64,000 nt of DNA from Isoetes taiwanensis (lineage: Eukaryota > Streptophyta > Lycopodiopsida > Isoetales > Isoetaceae): positions 714,252 to 778,251 of the forward strand of contig JAJEKV010000109.1 in assembly GCA_021234155.1 (NCBI GenBank). Direction: 5' to 3'. A model generated the notes under the pieces. It searched no databases. It was given only the letters and a program-made list of their open reading frames with translations, and was not told where the DNA came from. Positions 34,529 through 45,828 of the stretch are shown here, piece after piece. A program made the position numbers and the translations under genes. Position 1 is the first letter of the stretch. Each line of letters starts with the position of its first letter.

Positions 34529-35647
34529 CATTGGAAACATTTTTTTTTTTGAAGGACGTGAGGCTCTTTTTATTGACAAGAACAAAGGCACAATACACAA
34601 TGCACAGACAGGAATAAAACCCTAGTGGATAGGCTGATCCAACTAGGCAAAAACACCCGTCTATGCATAAGATAGATAGATAGATAGTATTTTAACGTCA
34701 CGCCACTAGGCAGCAATGATAAGCTTTAGTGATCTTCTGCTGAGCACAACGGAGAAGCTGCTGATCAGAGATGTGTGCACCTTGGAAAATACACAAACGT
34801 CGCCTCTGCCAGATAGACCACAAAATCCAACTAGAAGCAAGATGAAATGCCCGCTTACGCAAGTTAGGCCATACAGGGGGATAAAGTGCAAGTAGGATCT
34901 CCTGGCTAATGAGAGACACACTGAAAAGAGTGAACAACCACTCCCAAGCAAGTCGTAGATGATCGCACAAAAAGAAGCAGTGTTCAATAGTTTCAACACG
35001 TCGGCCACAGAGAGGGCAACGATCTGAGACTCTAGGGTTCATCTTGTGAATCAAGACATTCACACGAACACATCTATGGAGAATTTGCCATCGCATAGCG
35101 GCTGACACTTTAGGGTGGAGCAATTTATCCCATGTCCACATCAAACACTTTTCCAGCGTGGTTGAGGAACACGAAGATGCAGTCTTTGGGATGGGAGAAG
35201 AGGCTCACAATCTAAAAGCGGACACATGCGTGGAAGAAACAAACTTTTACGGCTGAAGGCGTGCATTACATATCCAAATAGGCACATCAGCCTGTGGTTG
35301 CTGCACAGTGGATGGAAAAAAATTAGCCACCCCAGCCCAGATTTTCCGATCCCATCTGTATAACAGAAATCTCGTCTGAAAAGCCTCCCACGACAAAACA
35401 TGACCAGAATCATACCAAGCTGCAATCGTTAAAACCCCAGCTAGCCGCCAACGCCGTTGGGTCTTTGCATGTACAAGTGCACATAAAAAGGTGCGATCAT
35501 GTATACCTTGCGGGGAAGCCACCGGCATGACATTGACAATGAAGCACTGCGGGGATTAACATGGAACAAAGATCTAACCGCATCCGGGAAGCAAAGCGGA
35601 CCTTTAAGGAATGGGGAAGCATTTGGATATGGATGCATTGGAAACAT
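34529..35647 (-). mobile_element. 5'-truncated LINE (family P) with 12-bp target duplication
   Basis: The element occupies 34541-35635. CATTGGAAACAT stands at 34529-34540 and again at 35636-35647 as a target-site duplication. On the minus strand it encodes the reverse transcriptase C-terminal region across shifted frames, then the zinc motif CPLCGRRVETIEHCFFLC (C-x2-C-x8-H-x4-C). It ends in a short untranslated region with AATAAAA and A10. GATA repeats lie at 34671-34687 within the 3' part. The related element at 41733-43431 shares the 3' end (ACGT(C/T)CTTCAAAAAAAAAA). It is truncated at the 5' side and non-functional. Confidence 0.9.
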
Positions 35648-37795
35648 GATGTGAATAAGTTTGAGCATTGATAAAATGTGTTAATATTGCCTTTAATTTC
35701 CTGCCACCCAAATTGCGACAACCATTTCTATTGCAGTGAAGAAAGCGAGGATCTAAGCCTCTAGAGTATTGTTATGTGTTAACATTGCCTTTTGTCTGTG
35801 ACCCGAGAATGCAACTATTTCTATTGTGGGTGAGGATTTTGTACCTATAAGCACAACAAAGGGGTGGAACATTGGGGCTCCCTAACCATCACATTTCTTA
35901 CGTAAGGGTCATCCTTTTTCACTTTTTACACATGATATCCTTTGTCTCTTCACATTCCAGTTGCACTAACTTCTAATTCATACGATGATGCATTCCTGCC
36001 CCTTGAATAAAATTTATAAAAAATGCATCCATGAATTGGATTAAAGCTGGATAGCAACATGATATTATGCAGTTAATTTTCAGATACCAAGTCCTTTCTG
36101 CATCACTTCTACAGATGATATCCTTTGTCTCTTCACATTTCCAATTGGGACATAATATTTACTGACTTCTAATTCATATGTTGAATAATGCATTCTTGTC
36201 CCTGAATATCAATGTGTAAAAAATGCGTCCAAATTTGCAGCTAGAAAGCCAGCTCATAAGGCAAAAATGCACTATGAGCTCACGTTCTGTAAAATGCTGT
36301 CGATGTGGTGGAGGTTTATACAGGCCAAGTTGGATGCGTGTAGAAGTAGAGCTGCCAATATAATGGCTGGCAATGTACTATATGTCAGGTCCATAGAAGC
36401 TCTCTCTCTATTGAATGGAAGAGAATTAGTGGCAATAATAAACAACACATAGCGAGATCTAAATAGAAGATTTTACAGAGTAAAAAATGCAGTTACAATT
36501 GGAAGAGGTTTGTTATACCCTTCCAGAATTATGAGTATCTCATTGCAAAAACATGAATTTATAGATCACCTTTAGCTTCCAAAGTGAAGACGCTAAATCC
36601 AGCTGCAATAATTATCCAGGAATTAATAACCAAGCAGAAGCGCTGCCACATTTTGCTTGAATATCAGCAAATATCATTGAACTCCTGAAAGCTATTTTTC
36701 GTCTAATTGGAAAACATGATTGAAACTTTGCTTGGGCAAAGTCACTGAAGCCTAAACAATCTGGAACGTTCAAACTAAAAATAATGGTCATTGAACAGAC
36801 AGGATCGGTTATCAATGGGTATGCAGAAAATGCATGATTGTACATTTGCATCTTTTCCAATTATCCTTTCTCAATTGTCCTGCAAAAAGTACTCAATTGG
36901 TTGTTCATTGGATGAAGCATTTTTTGGTCAACATTTAAAACAAAAGCCTATGGAGATCTATGAGATATTGGAATGTTTCTCATGTAGCACTGTGCACATG
37001 GAACTCATACAAACATTGAGCCCTCAGAGTATTTTGAATCGTAATATTTTACGGTTGATTGCCATGTAAGTAAAAAAAAACATAGTAGAACACATGAGGG
37101 CAAAAATTGAGCGCAAAGCAAAGATATTGTCGTGTTAGTAATAGAAGATCTTCATCACACCCATGAAAGTAAAAGCAATATAAACTGCACTGATGAGGAC
37201 AAACAACAATGCAAACCTTATGAAGGGCTTTCAAGATGGGAATATTACCAAGCCAGAAGGAGATAAGAGTTTCAATAAGAGTCAATAGGGGCCTTCAATT
37301 ATGGTCAAATGCTTTCAACCTTCAATTGAATATAAGAGTGAACGTGGGCATTACTGTGTCACTCTAAAAGAAAGAAGATATGCATGAAACATCTTATAAT
37401 GCTAATTGCACAAACCCCTATATTTATCTTTTACCCCCTAAATATATTTGAAAGCACTGAAAGCTTCATAAGTCTTGTCCAAAGTGTTGTGTGCTTTAAT
37501 TATTTGTTTCCATCTCTCATTCGGCAAGAATTCATATCTATATCTCAGTTCTCAAATGCTTAGGAGGAAAACTCATGCCCTACAAAGACCACTAATACTC
37601 CTAAATTACCTCATTCTGACACACATTGCTGGGCTAAGCAATAAAGCAAATGCATGGCTATGCACATTTACCAGCAATCAAGAGGCTACCAAACCAAAAC
37701 TACCATCGCATGGTAGAGAAAATCCAGCACGCGGGCACGATCCATAAACCATAGTTCTACGTTGTTGCTATAAAGTTAATGTGAAGGGGTAGAAC
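35648..37795. other. AT-rich stretch with weak minus-strand exon hints
   Basis: A minus-strand piece near 37305-37225 (PLLTLIETLISFWLGNIPIL, then KALHK|GTTTGC) reads like an exon. Another, near 36760-36700, reads LNVPDCLGFSDFAQAKFQS. Neither can be placed in a known family. They may continue the gene traced at 37796-40577. Nothing else is supported. Confidence 0.3.
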
Positions 37796-40577
37796 CTTAT
37801 CGCATTGAATTATCATGCCTTGACATTCTTCAGGTTTCGATAGAACTCTCAGGATGCAACCTTTTCGAGTCAAATTTGAAAGAAAAAGGATATCTTCAGA
37901 TGCCTCCCTGGAATTGACATAGGCAAAAGCGTCCCAACATGTAAATTTCTCATGTAGATTCAAGTGATATAAACTACTTCAACGAATTGAGTTGCCCTCC
38001 ATTAGAAGCTAAACGATTAATTTGAATCAATATGCAGCATGTAGTTAAATATTGCTTGTTTGTTAAGCTTATATGTCTTCCTCAAATCTAAATATAAAGT
38101 GCAAGTTTGTTAACTATGCTTTGCTCTGATCTAAATTGCCGTGAGTGAGAACGAGTTGGAAAACACCTGGAGTCTGAACAAGTACATGTGTTGCATACTT
38201 TTTGACCATATGCGTAACCAAGAAGTACCTCAATTCTTATTAAGCAATGATATTCTGGTATACGAACCATATCGCACTTGAGGCTTGCTTCGTAGTTCAG
38301 CTATTGTCTAGATGCCAAGTTTATATTACAGGTTTAACAAAAGCTTCATACGTCGTTGCCAGCATCATTAATATATAGGTTTATGCCCGCAGCAAAAAAA
38401 TGTGGCTGCAACCTGAACTTATCAAGCTGTTGTAAATGTATAAAAAGGAGAAACTTTTACCTTCGTTTAGGAATTACGTACCTAAGCAAATTGTTCGTAG
38501 CAAGATACCATACAACTAGAGCCATGAGCCTTTACAAAAGTTTCGTGTATTCATGTCTACGGCTGCCACTTTAGAAGAATACATCCCGTTGAGACAACAA
38601 TAATCGTTTCAAACAATACCCGAAGCACCTACACCATAATAATCATTTCAAAGCAATGCTCTAAGCAGCTGCATAACAATAATAAGCTAAAACACCTTAG
38701 GAAGTTCATTTAAAAGACCTGAAATGTTAAACGCTCTAGCAAAGCAAATCATTTCAGCCAAAAACTGAGAACCTCGTCTACAAAATCATGCATAGCAAAG
38801 CCATATACTTCATTGCTAACCTGCTTGAAGGAATTTGACAATTATTATGCAAATGAGCTGCAACTAATCCATTAAATCGTGCGATCTAATGTTTTTCAAT
38901 CTTATTGTGTGATTTATAAATCTCCAAGATAGACCCTAGACAACTTTTGATGATGTATTACTTTGGATTTGAAATCCGTCTGCAGCTTACAAAATGATGT
39001 CAGTCAAAGCAGAATGTAATTTAAGACGATTAAACACATTAAAGGAAAAGAAGCCGAAGACCTCATTATATAGCCTATGACTTTAGATTTCTGGAAGAAG
39101 ATCTCAAGCTTGGGTTCAACATGGCCTCTCCGACATAGGACAAAATGGAACATACATAACTGGCGATGACATAATTTACATAGCAAGTTTACCATTAAAT
39201 TATCACAATTACAATGGCAACTAATTATAGAAATTATCACGATTCACATGTATTGACCTACAATGTCTAATTCCATCACAACTCACTTCCACTCTGTAGC
39301 ATAGAGAATCTGCGTGCATCCTAGAGATTTGTAAGCTTTTTGCAAAGAAAGGGAATAAGTAATCATTCTTATAATACCAAATGGATGGAGGGAGTGGAGA
39401 TAAATAACCCAAAGAGGAATTATGTAGATGTCCATAAACATCAAGCGTCCACAATTCCTAAACCATCATTGACATGCTGTTACCTGATAAGATTGACAAG
39501 GAGCACCATGGTTTCAAGATGGCACCAGCATCAGTAATTTCAATCTTTCTTCAGTCTACAAAGAGAAAACATCATAATTTTAATCAAGAACTACAGTTGC
39601 AGATTGCAAATTAGTTAAAAGCTTTAGTACCTATAAAGCAGTGTCTGCAAAGGTGCAATGCCATACTTAATAGCTACTCTGCCCAATTTCAACAGTCTGA
39701 TGTAAAACACCCAAAACAATGGGGTTGCAAACAGAGTATGAAGATGATCTATTCCCTTAGCAATAGGTAGCAATTCTGCCAGATTTTGCAAAAAAACTTG
39801 AGTTGTAGCAAAATCCTTTTGATGTAGTATGGCTCTGCATCTGTGAAATAATTAAGAGGATGTTACAATCAACGTGTTGTAGTAATACATGAATATCTAA
39901 TGCTACAAATCATTTATTAAAAAATTTAACAAATGCAGGGCAACTCTTTATTTGCTGAAAGGAAGTTGTTTCAAAAATAGAAAGCCATCAACATCTAAAA
40001 TGTATAATCTACTTGCAACAATTGACCTGCAAAACCAATTAGTAAAAAATCAAGTCAGACCTCAAACAAAGAACATAATAAAAGAAAGAGATAATCCTAA
40101 AAGTTTTGGATCGACCAACTTATGAATGATTTTCATCTAGCAACTAATTTTCTCCAGTGTATTAGATCGTATACCAACATATCTTAACAAATTGCATTTA
40201 TAGACAACATGCATAAACACAAAGTTAAAATGTTGTGCGAAATCTAAACAACGATCATTGTCTCGGATATTCTTCCACCTGAATACACCTTGTCAAGTCT
40301 CGCTGTTCAGAAAAAATCAACTTGCTTTTAAGTAACAAATGAAAAGACCTAACTAACCATTTTTAGATGAAAATTTTAATTATGTGCACCAGATGATGTA
40401 AACAAATAGGCTTCATTATATTACGTAGATAGAACAATAACCTTTAAACAGAAATACCTTCTACTTGGGAATTTTTCCTCGGATGTTATTTTCTTTTAGC
40501 AAATCAAGGAGATAGTTATATGGTTCCATTTTGAAATAAGGGTAAGAAGCAAAAGTCATTTTCCATTTTTGCCACAT
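37796..40577 (-). CDS. Traces of an unrecognised multi-exon gene
   Basis: Three minus-strand pieces look coding. (1) 40577-40464: 38 codons rich in aromatics (MWQKWKMTFASYPYFKMEPY...) ending in TAG just before AAG|GTATTT. (2) 39840-39631: a 210-nt stretch between TTTCACAG and TATAG|GTACTA with 69 uninterrupted codons. It includes TTQVFLQNLAELLPIAKGID and a hydrophobic segment LFATPLFWVFYIRLLKLG that could be a membrane helix. It joins in phase to a piece at about 39560 with a donor near 39490. (3) 37948-37796: 51 codons (CWDAFAYVNSREASEDILFL ... GMIIQCDK) before AAG|GTTCTA, somewhat like an RRM-type or RdRP N-terminal fold, but not convincingly. I cannot say whether these belong to one gene, nor name it. 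LINE insertions and AT-rich sequence separate them. Confidence 0.35.
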
Positions 40578-41589
40578 CTTAGGTTAGCCTAGGCTTTCTG
40601 CAATTCAAAAAACAACGAAAAGCTAATAACCAAGGGAGAAAATGCTAGAATTCCTTAACCATGTGCTCTATGCTATGAGTCACCAAAAAATGAATTGCCT
40701 TTATATGTTGACAACATATGAGCAAAAGATAGCCATTCTAGGATCATGTAAAAAAAGAAAAAAAGAAGAAACTTATAATGGACACTATATCCATCACCAT
40801 ATCAATGCATTTGAAAATTTGGCATACCATACTTACCTATTCCAAACATCTAGTTCTTTGCCAAGAATTATCTATAGTTTATTGATTCTCAGATATCCAT
40901 CCAGAAGTACATTATGAAACAATAGATGCCATTGTATTTGAAACGCCAAAAAATAATTGCTATAACTTCCCGGTCTAACGATGCACAAATCGTTACGGGC
41001 AAGAAACTTGAGGTGTGTTCTTTGTAGACCTTCGTGTATTGAGAATGTATCTGACATATATAGTCAACATAGACATGGCTAGAACAACTTGAATACATTT
41101 CGTCAAGCATTATATATGCTACAGCAAAAATTAGGAATTCAATGCAAACCAGAGTCGGCTTCACAAAACGTGGCTTCCATGCCATACGGATAACCCATCA
41201 TCCAAAAATCCCAATTTCTAAATCATAATGAAATGCATATGCACGATTTTTGGACTGTCGGGAACTTATTCCGTCAACAAAAGTCATAATCTTAGGAAAT
41301 CAACTTCTAAAAAAGAAACCAAAATCCTTTTTGGACAAACCAAAAAATCCCAAATTAACAAGATTGATTGCCTACCTAATTATTCTTAATTAGTATAATT
41401 AGGCCATTAAGGTGAGGCCACCTAGATCAACTCAATTGGCCTAGGCTACTTGCCAATCTGAGAGGCAACCAAGTGGGCCTCCAACCGCAATTCTGCCCAA
41501 AATTGATTTGGGAGACTTGGTGAAGGAGGAGCTGTTTGTTCATCCCTAATCAGACCAGCTACATGGAAAGCTTAAGAGATAATGGCTCT
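40578..41589. other. No firmly supported gene
   Basis: A minus-strand piece IILGKELDVWN before AG|GTAAGT near 40845 could be another exon of the gene traced at lower coordinates. The segment 41220-41370 matches the dispersed repeat at 1565-1720. The remainder is AT-rich without recognisable content. Confidence 0.3.
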
Positions 41590-41717
41590 AGCCAAGACAT
41601 AGGTTAGTAGGTAGATAGATTGAGCTTTTAGCTAACCCTTGTATGTGTAGATATATAATTAATCTCTATTTCATGCTCTAATCGAGGTTATGGATGGATG
41701 TATATATGATGTTTGTT

Positions 41718-43446
41718 CTCTTTCTGTTCCTCCCTTTTTTTTTTGAAGAACGTGTTTTACTTCATATTATACACTCAAAATATTACAAAGTACTTCCAGA
41801 AGTAAGAAATGTCCCTGAAGCATCAATCACTTTTAAATGATCACTCCATATTGGAATTTTAATACGATCAGGTCAATTGGAGATCTGAAAGCAATTATAC
41901 AACTTCTTACGAATTTCTTGAAGCACCACCTGAGAAGAAATACGCTTATCATAAAAGACCTTTCTTCGCCTTCGCTTCCATACACTCCATATTAGCCAAG
42001 ACTTTGCCATGTGAAATGCAATCCTTTTAGGCCTTGATCCATTGATTTGGATAAATACCCAAAAGAAAGTGCTGACCATCCAAAGATACTCCAAAAAGAG
42101 AATGCAGCCAGGACCTAAGACTACTCAGCTCTGCACACAAATATAAACAGTGCTCCAATGTTTCGATGCACCGCTCACACATTGGGCAAAGTGGGCTTAC
42201 TCCCGGCTTAAAGCGATGAACCATCTCATTAACTCTCAATGAGCGATGAATCACACCTTAAGCGAGAACATTTACCTTTGGAGGATTATATTTAGACCAA
42301 ACAAGGTTCCAGATAGATTGACATTGAGAAGGCAAAGTCTGTAAGTGCCATTTTTTAGAAGGTGATAAAGTACTTGAGGAGATAAGCAATCTGTAGCATG
42401 AACTTACTAGCTTCCTGCCTTCTTTAATACCTTGAACAAAGTTCCAGCATCTCTTGTTACCCACCTTCTTAATTAGAGGAAGAGCACTTGCTACATAAGC
42501 CCATATACTAATATCTTTATCCAACAACCCATATGTCTCCTGAAACCATTGCCAAGGAGCAATGTCAATACCAAAATACCACTGTTCAATAGAAATAATA
42601 CCTGCTCTCCTCCACCTCGCTTGGGAATGCGCATGCATAAATTCTACAACTGGGTGTAGTTGTCCATGGGTATACAAAGGCAACCACAGAAAGGGGGAAG
42701 ATGCCTGGAGACAAGCTTCCCAATCAAATGTAATCACCTGCTGGACTACCTTCCAGGCCTGAAGCAAGCCTTTCAGTACTGGAGAGGCATGTGAATAAGC
42801 TTTCAATGGATATAACAATGCCCAAGGGAGCTCAATTCTCACACCTCGCTTATGAAAAACCATACACTTCTTTACTGATTGTTTAAGTAACTTCATACCT
42901 GGTGATGCACAATCATCTTTCAACAAACTGAACAATAGCTTAGAAGCTAAGACCTTACCCTGTAAAGAAAGATCCAACATACCATAAAAACAATTCTATT
43001 CTATTCTATTCTTCTTGTTTAAACAACATACATTTCTTCCACGCCACCTTCACAGTGCCTCCTTGATCGGTACACCAGACAAAATCTCTTACAATCTTTT
43101 TTATCTCTGCAAACTTAGAAGCTGGAGCCAATAGAACCGAAACCAAATAAATATGTGTATTGTTCAATATTGACTTAGCTACTTGAATTCTACCTGCCAA
43201 GGATAACTTTGAACCTCTCCACCAAATCAGTTGCCTTTGTAAATTTAAGATAATTTCATCCCATGCTTCATTCATGTCAATATCTAGACCAAAGGGGACT
43301 CCTAGAAGCTTTGTCTTTGCAGATGGTACAACAACCTTCCAGGCATACTCATATAAAAAATGCGGAACTGCTTCCTTCCCCACCCATAAAGCACTACACT
43401 TAGCCCAACCAGATGCAATTGAAAATATATCCTCTTTCTGTTCCTC
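41718..43446 (-). mobile_element. 5'-truncated LINE (family P) with 15-bp target duplication
   Basis: CTCTTTCTGTTCCTC stands at 41718-41732 and 43432-43446. Between them, read on the minus strand, are the C-terminal part of the reverse transcriptase (KTKLLGVPFGLD, WWRGSKLSLAGRIQVAKSIL, VRDFVW), a thumb/connection region (42980-42258) and the zinc motif CPMCERCIETLEHCLYLC. A 3' end with ACGTTCTTCA and A10 follows. One TAA and a 27-bp insertion near 42983-43011 break the frame; otherwise it is well preserved and young. The palm YxDD and the endonuclease lie beyond the truncation. Confidence 0.92.
42981..43017 (+). mobile_element. Tail-only micro-insertion inside the LINE
   Basis: ATAAAAACAATTCTATTCTA and the following TTCTATTC break the LINE reading frame between FKQE and the following MLDLSLQGK. 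The inserted bases look like the very end of a family-T LINE: GATAAA followed by CAATTCTATTCTA, as at 2651-2670. It would be an extreme 5'-truncated insertion of about 27-30 bp. A simple-repeat expansion is the alternative. Confidence 0.45.
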
Positions 43447-43830
43447 TTGTGTTGTGGGAATGAAGGGGATAGAGACATAAAGGCCATATAGCAGTAGAGA
43501 TGCTCCTAGTTAGAACCCCTTAAATCCCGTGCGCATAAGAGCCCACCTGGTTGTGGATGCTATGCCAAGAATGAGCACCATATAACGGGTATATTGGTGA
43601 AGTGGAGGTGCATCCTTGCTGAACGTCACTACTGGGCCCCTATAATGTGCTAGGCTTATAGTCGGTCACTACGTGTGGACCGGGTATGGGTCTGACGCCC
43701 CTTGGACTCGGTTGGTGCAATGAGCCGGCCTATAGATTTGGGGGGTAAGACGGGTATGGATGAGTGGGCGCCATTGGTGCCACGATCCTTTAGTCACCCA
43801 TGGAACCATTGTGCTCTGGGAGGGGATTCA

Positions 43831-44734
43831 ATTAAAAGCTTTAGGGGTAATAGTAGCAATATGTATTTAATTGTAATTTACAAGCAACCTCTGCTTTGTA
43901 TTTTCTGCGTGTCTGTTGTATTCCATCATGGCCGAGCTCAATGTCATATAAATGCAATTGTTCCATTCTTAACATCTTGGCAAATGACTGTTCGCACGTT
44001 TTATATGCATGGTAGAATCATGGAGGATGCTTTAGGAAGGATTCTCATCCTTGAATATAAGAATGAGTCCTCCATGCTTTATGTTTGTAGCTTATGCACA
44101 AGGCATATAAAAATATGCATCTAATATTTGCATGAGCTTCAAAAGGTGTCAGAGATATTTTAAAAAACTATGGACTTCTTAAGACCAAGATGTATGCAAG
44201 TCATCTTGAGTAAGTGCAACAATGCCAGAAATTAAGTACAACATTTAATGATATTAGCGGGACCTGATAGAGAGAAAAGTAGTTTGTTTAAACCTCATGC
44301 CACAACTGGCATAGATATGAAAGGCTTTTAAGCTTTACCCAATGACATGATAGGTGTTCTTTTTTTTTAAATGTCTATTCCTAAACTCCTTGACTTCATT
44401 ATTTAGTTCTAAACATCCTCCTAGAAAAGTGTGTTACTGCTCTAAGATGGCCTGAATTTTTCACATTAGCTTTCATGTACTTACATCTTAATTATTTCTA
44501 TATAGTAGGACTTTGGAGATTGGATTCTAACAATTAAAGAAATAGTCAATCAACAAGGTAAGTTGTCCAAAAGAATATGATAGCATATTTGTTTTGTGCA
44601 TTTGGCACAGGTCGTCCTATATGTCGAGATGACTAAGCAAGGCATAAGAGTATATGAAAACTTTGTATCCCATTGTCTTTAGTAAATTAAAGTTTGAACA
44701 ATTTGCTTGGAATATTTGTCACCGAGGTTTAACA
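43831..44734. other. No supported gene
   Basis: AT-rich sequence. Scattered short frames only, no domain. Confidence 0.4.
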
Positions 44735-45828
44735 TAAGATAAGATAAGATAGAAATTTTAACGTCCGCGAGAACCCAATCGGGTTATGGGACCCAATACA
44801 AAAGATGGGGCGTAAGCCCGATGACAGTAACAAAAGAAATGAAGAATATCAACAAAATAAAAACACAACAAAAATGAGAACAAGTAGCTAAGCACGTGCA
44901 CATAAGCGAAGTGTACCCAAACCATGGGTTCTGAGGCCACTGGTCTCGGATGATTGTTGTACCTCCCCCATACACTGCCCACTTTTGCTACAGCCTAGCC
45001 TCTCGCACTTTACACAATTCCTGTCGTCGTCTGGTCAGCTGGAGCGGAGAGAGATCCTCTTGAATCGAGAAGTGGGTGTCTTTTAAATGACTTCCATGCT
45101 GAAGGACATACAACCTGTCCTTTGGGCTATTGAACTGCACGATGATATGGCGGGGTTGGTCTGGCCTCTGAGCCCCAACCCTGCGTGCTGTAACAATGGC
45201 GGGCCTCTGAATGTGCATAACATCTGTGAAAAAGTTGGCTGCATGTTCTACATCCAAGGCGGGATTTGCCTCTGGCACACCCACGATGTGCAAATTCAAG
45301 CTTTTGTCCACTGCTGTCTGAGCGGATTCTGCTGCATGCATGCTCCCACGATCCTTATCCAGCATGCCACTATGATCATGTGCTTGCGTGCCACCCTGAT
45401 CTTTATCTGTCATCTCCACATCGTTATCCCTATGAGCCTCTGTTTGCACCCCGTCAGCAGGGCATGCACTCTCGAGGGTCTGTGTTTCAACATCAGTATA
45501 GAATTTTGGGGAAGAGGAAGGAGGTGATTGCAGGGTACGTGCTTCCAACATGGCAGAGTAAAGCAAATTTAGTATCTGGAACAAAAGCTTACCTTCGAAG
45601 GAAATCGTCGGGCCTGCAAGAAATCGTCAGGCCTGCAAGAGATGCATTCTGCAAGGTGTCCAGAAGGAGATGCTGATCTGATGAGGCCAAGAGCGGAAGG
45701 ATCCTTGCCTGAAGTGAGGTGTGCTGATGTATGAGATCAAACTCGGGAAGCGGGAAATGTTCAAGCCATGTGACATGGAGAAGCTCCACACCGGTGAAGT
45801 TACAGCGGCGCTGACTACGCTTCGCCAT
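44735..45828 (-). mobile_element. ORF1-only LINE ('half-LINE') with family-T 3' tail
   Basis: On the minus strand an ATG at 45828 opens 79 codons (MAKRSQRRCNFTGVELLHVT...) to a stop at 45589. The neighbouring frame (45584-44988) continues with an acidic Asp/His-rich linker and then an L1-ORF1-like module: an RRM-type fold (LNLHIVGVPEANP ... RVGAQRPDQPRHIIVQFNSP) followed by a C-terminal domain (HFSIQEDLSPLQLTRRRQEL). A single TAG then interrupts, after which the sequence goes straight into the family-T tail (CCCATAACCCGATTGGGTTC, GCGGACGTTAAAA, (ATCTT)n) at 44850-44735. No endonuclease or reverse transcriptase lies between. Structurally it resembles mammalian half-L1 elements. Such a protein binds RNA and would need another LINE's reverse transcriptase. 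Confidence 0.7.

Larger units (their letters stand above)
41590..43830 (+). repeat. Dispersed repeat R2, copy interrupted by a LINE
   Basis: Blocks at 41640-41717 and 43447-43830 match 28681-29175 in order, including CTAGGCTTATAGTCGGTCAC (43651) and GCCACGATCCTTTAG (43781). The interruption is the family-P LINE at 41733-43431. Confidence 0.65.

Noticed and set aside
45087-45676. Overlapping plus-strand frames of 136-146 codons
   Set aside because: They are the complement of the LINE ORF1, which has clear RRM-like motifs on the minus strand.
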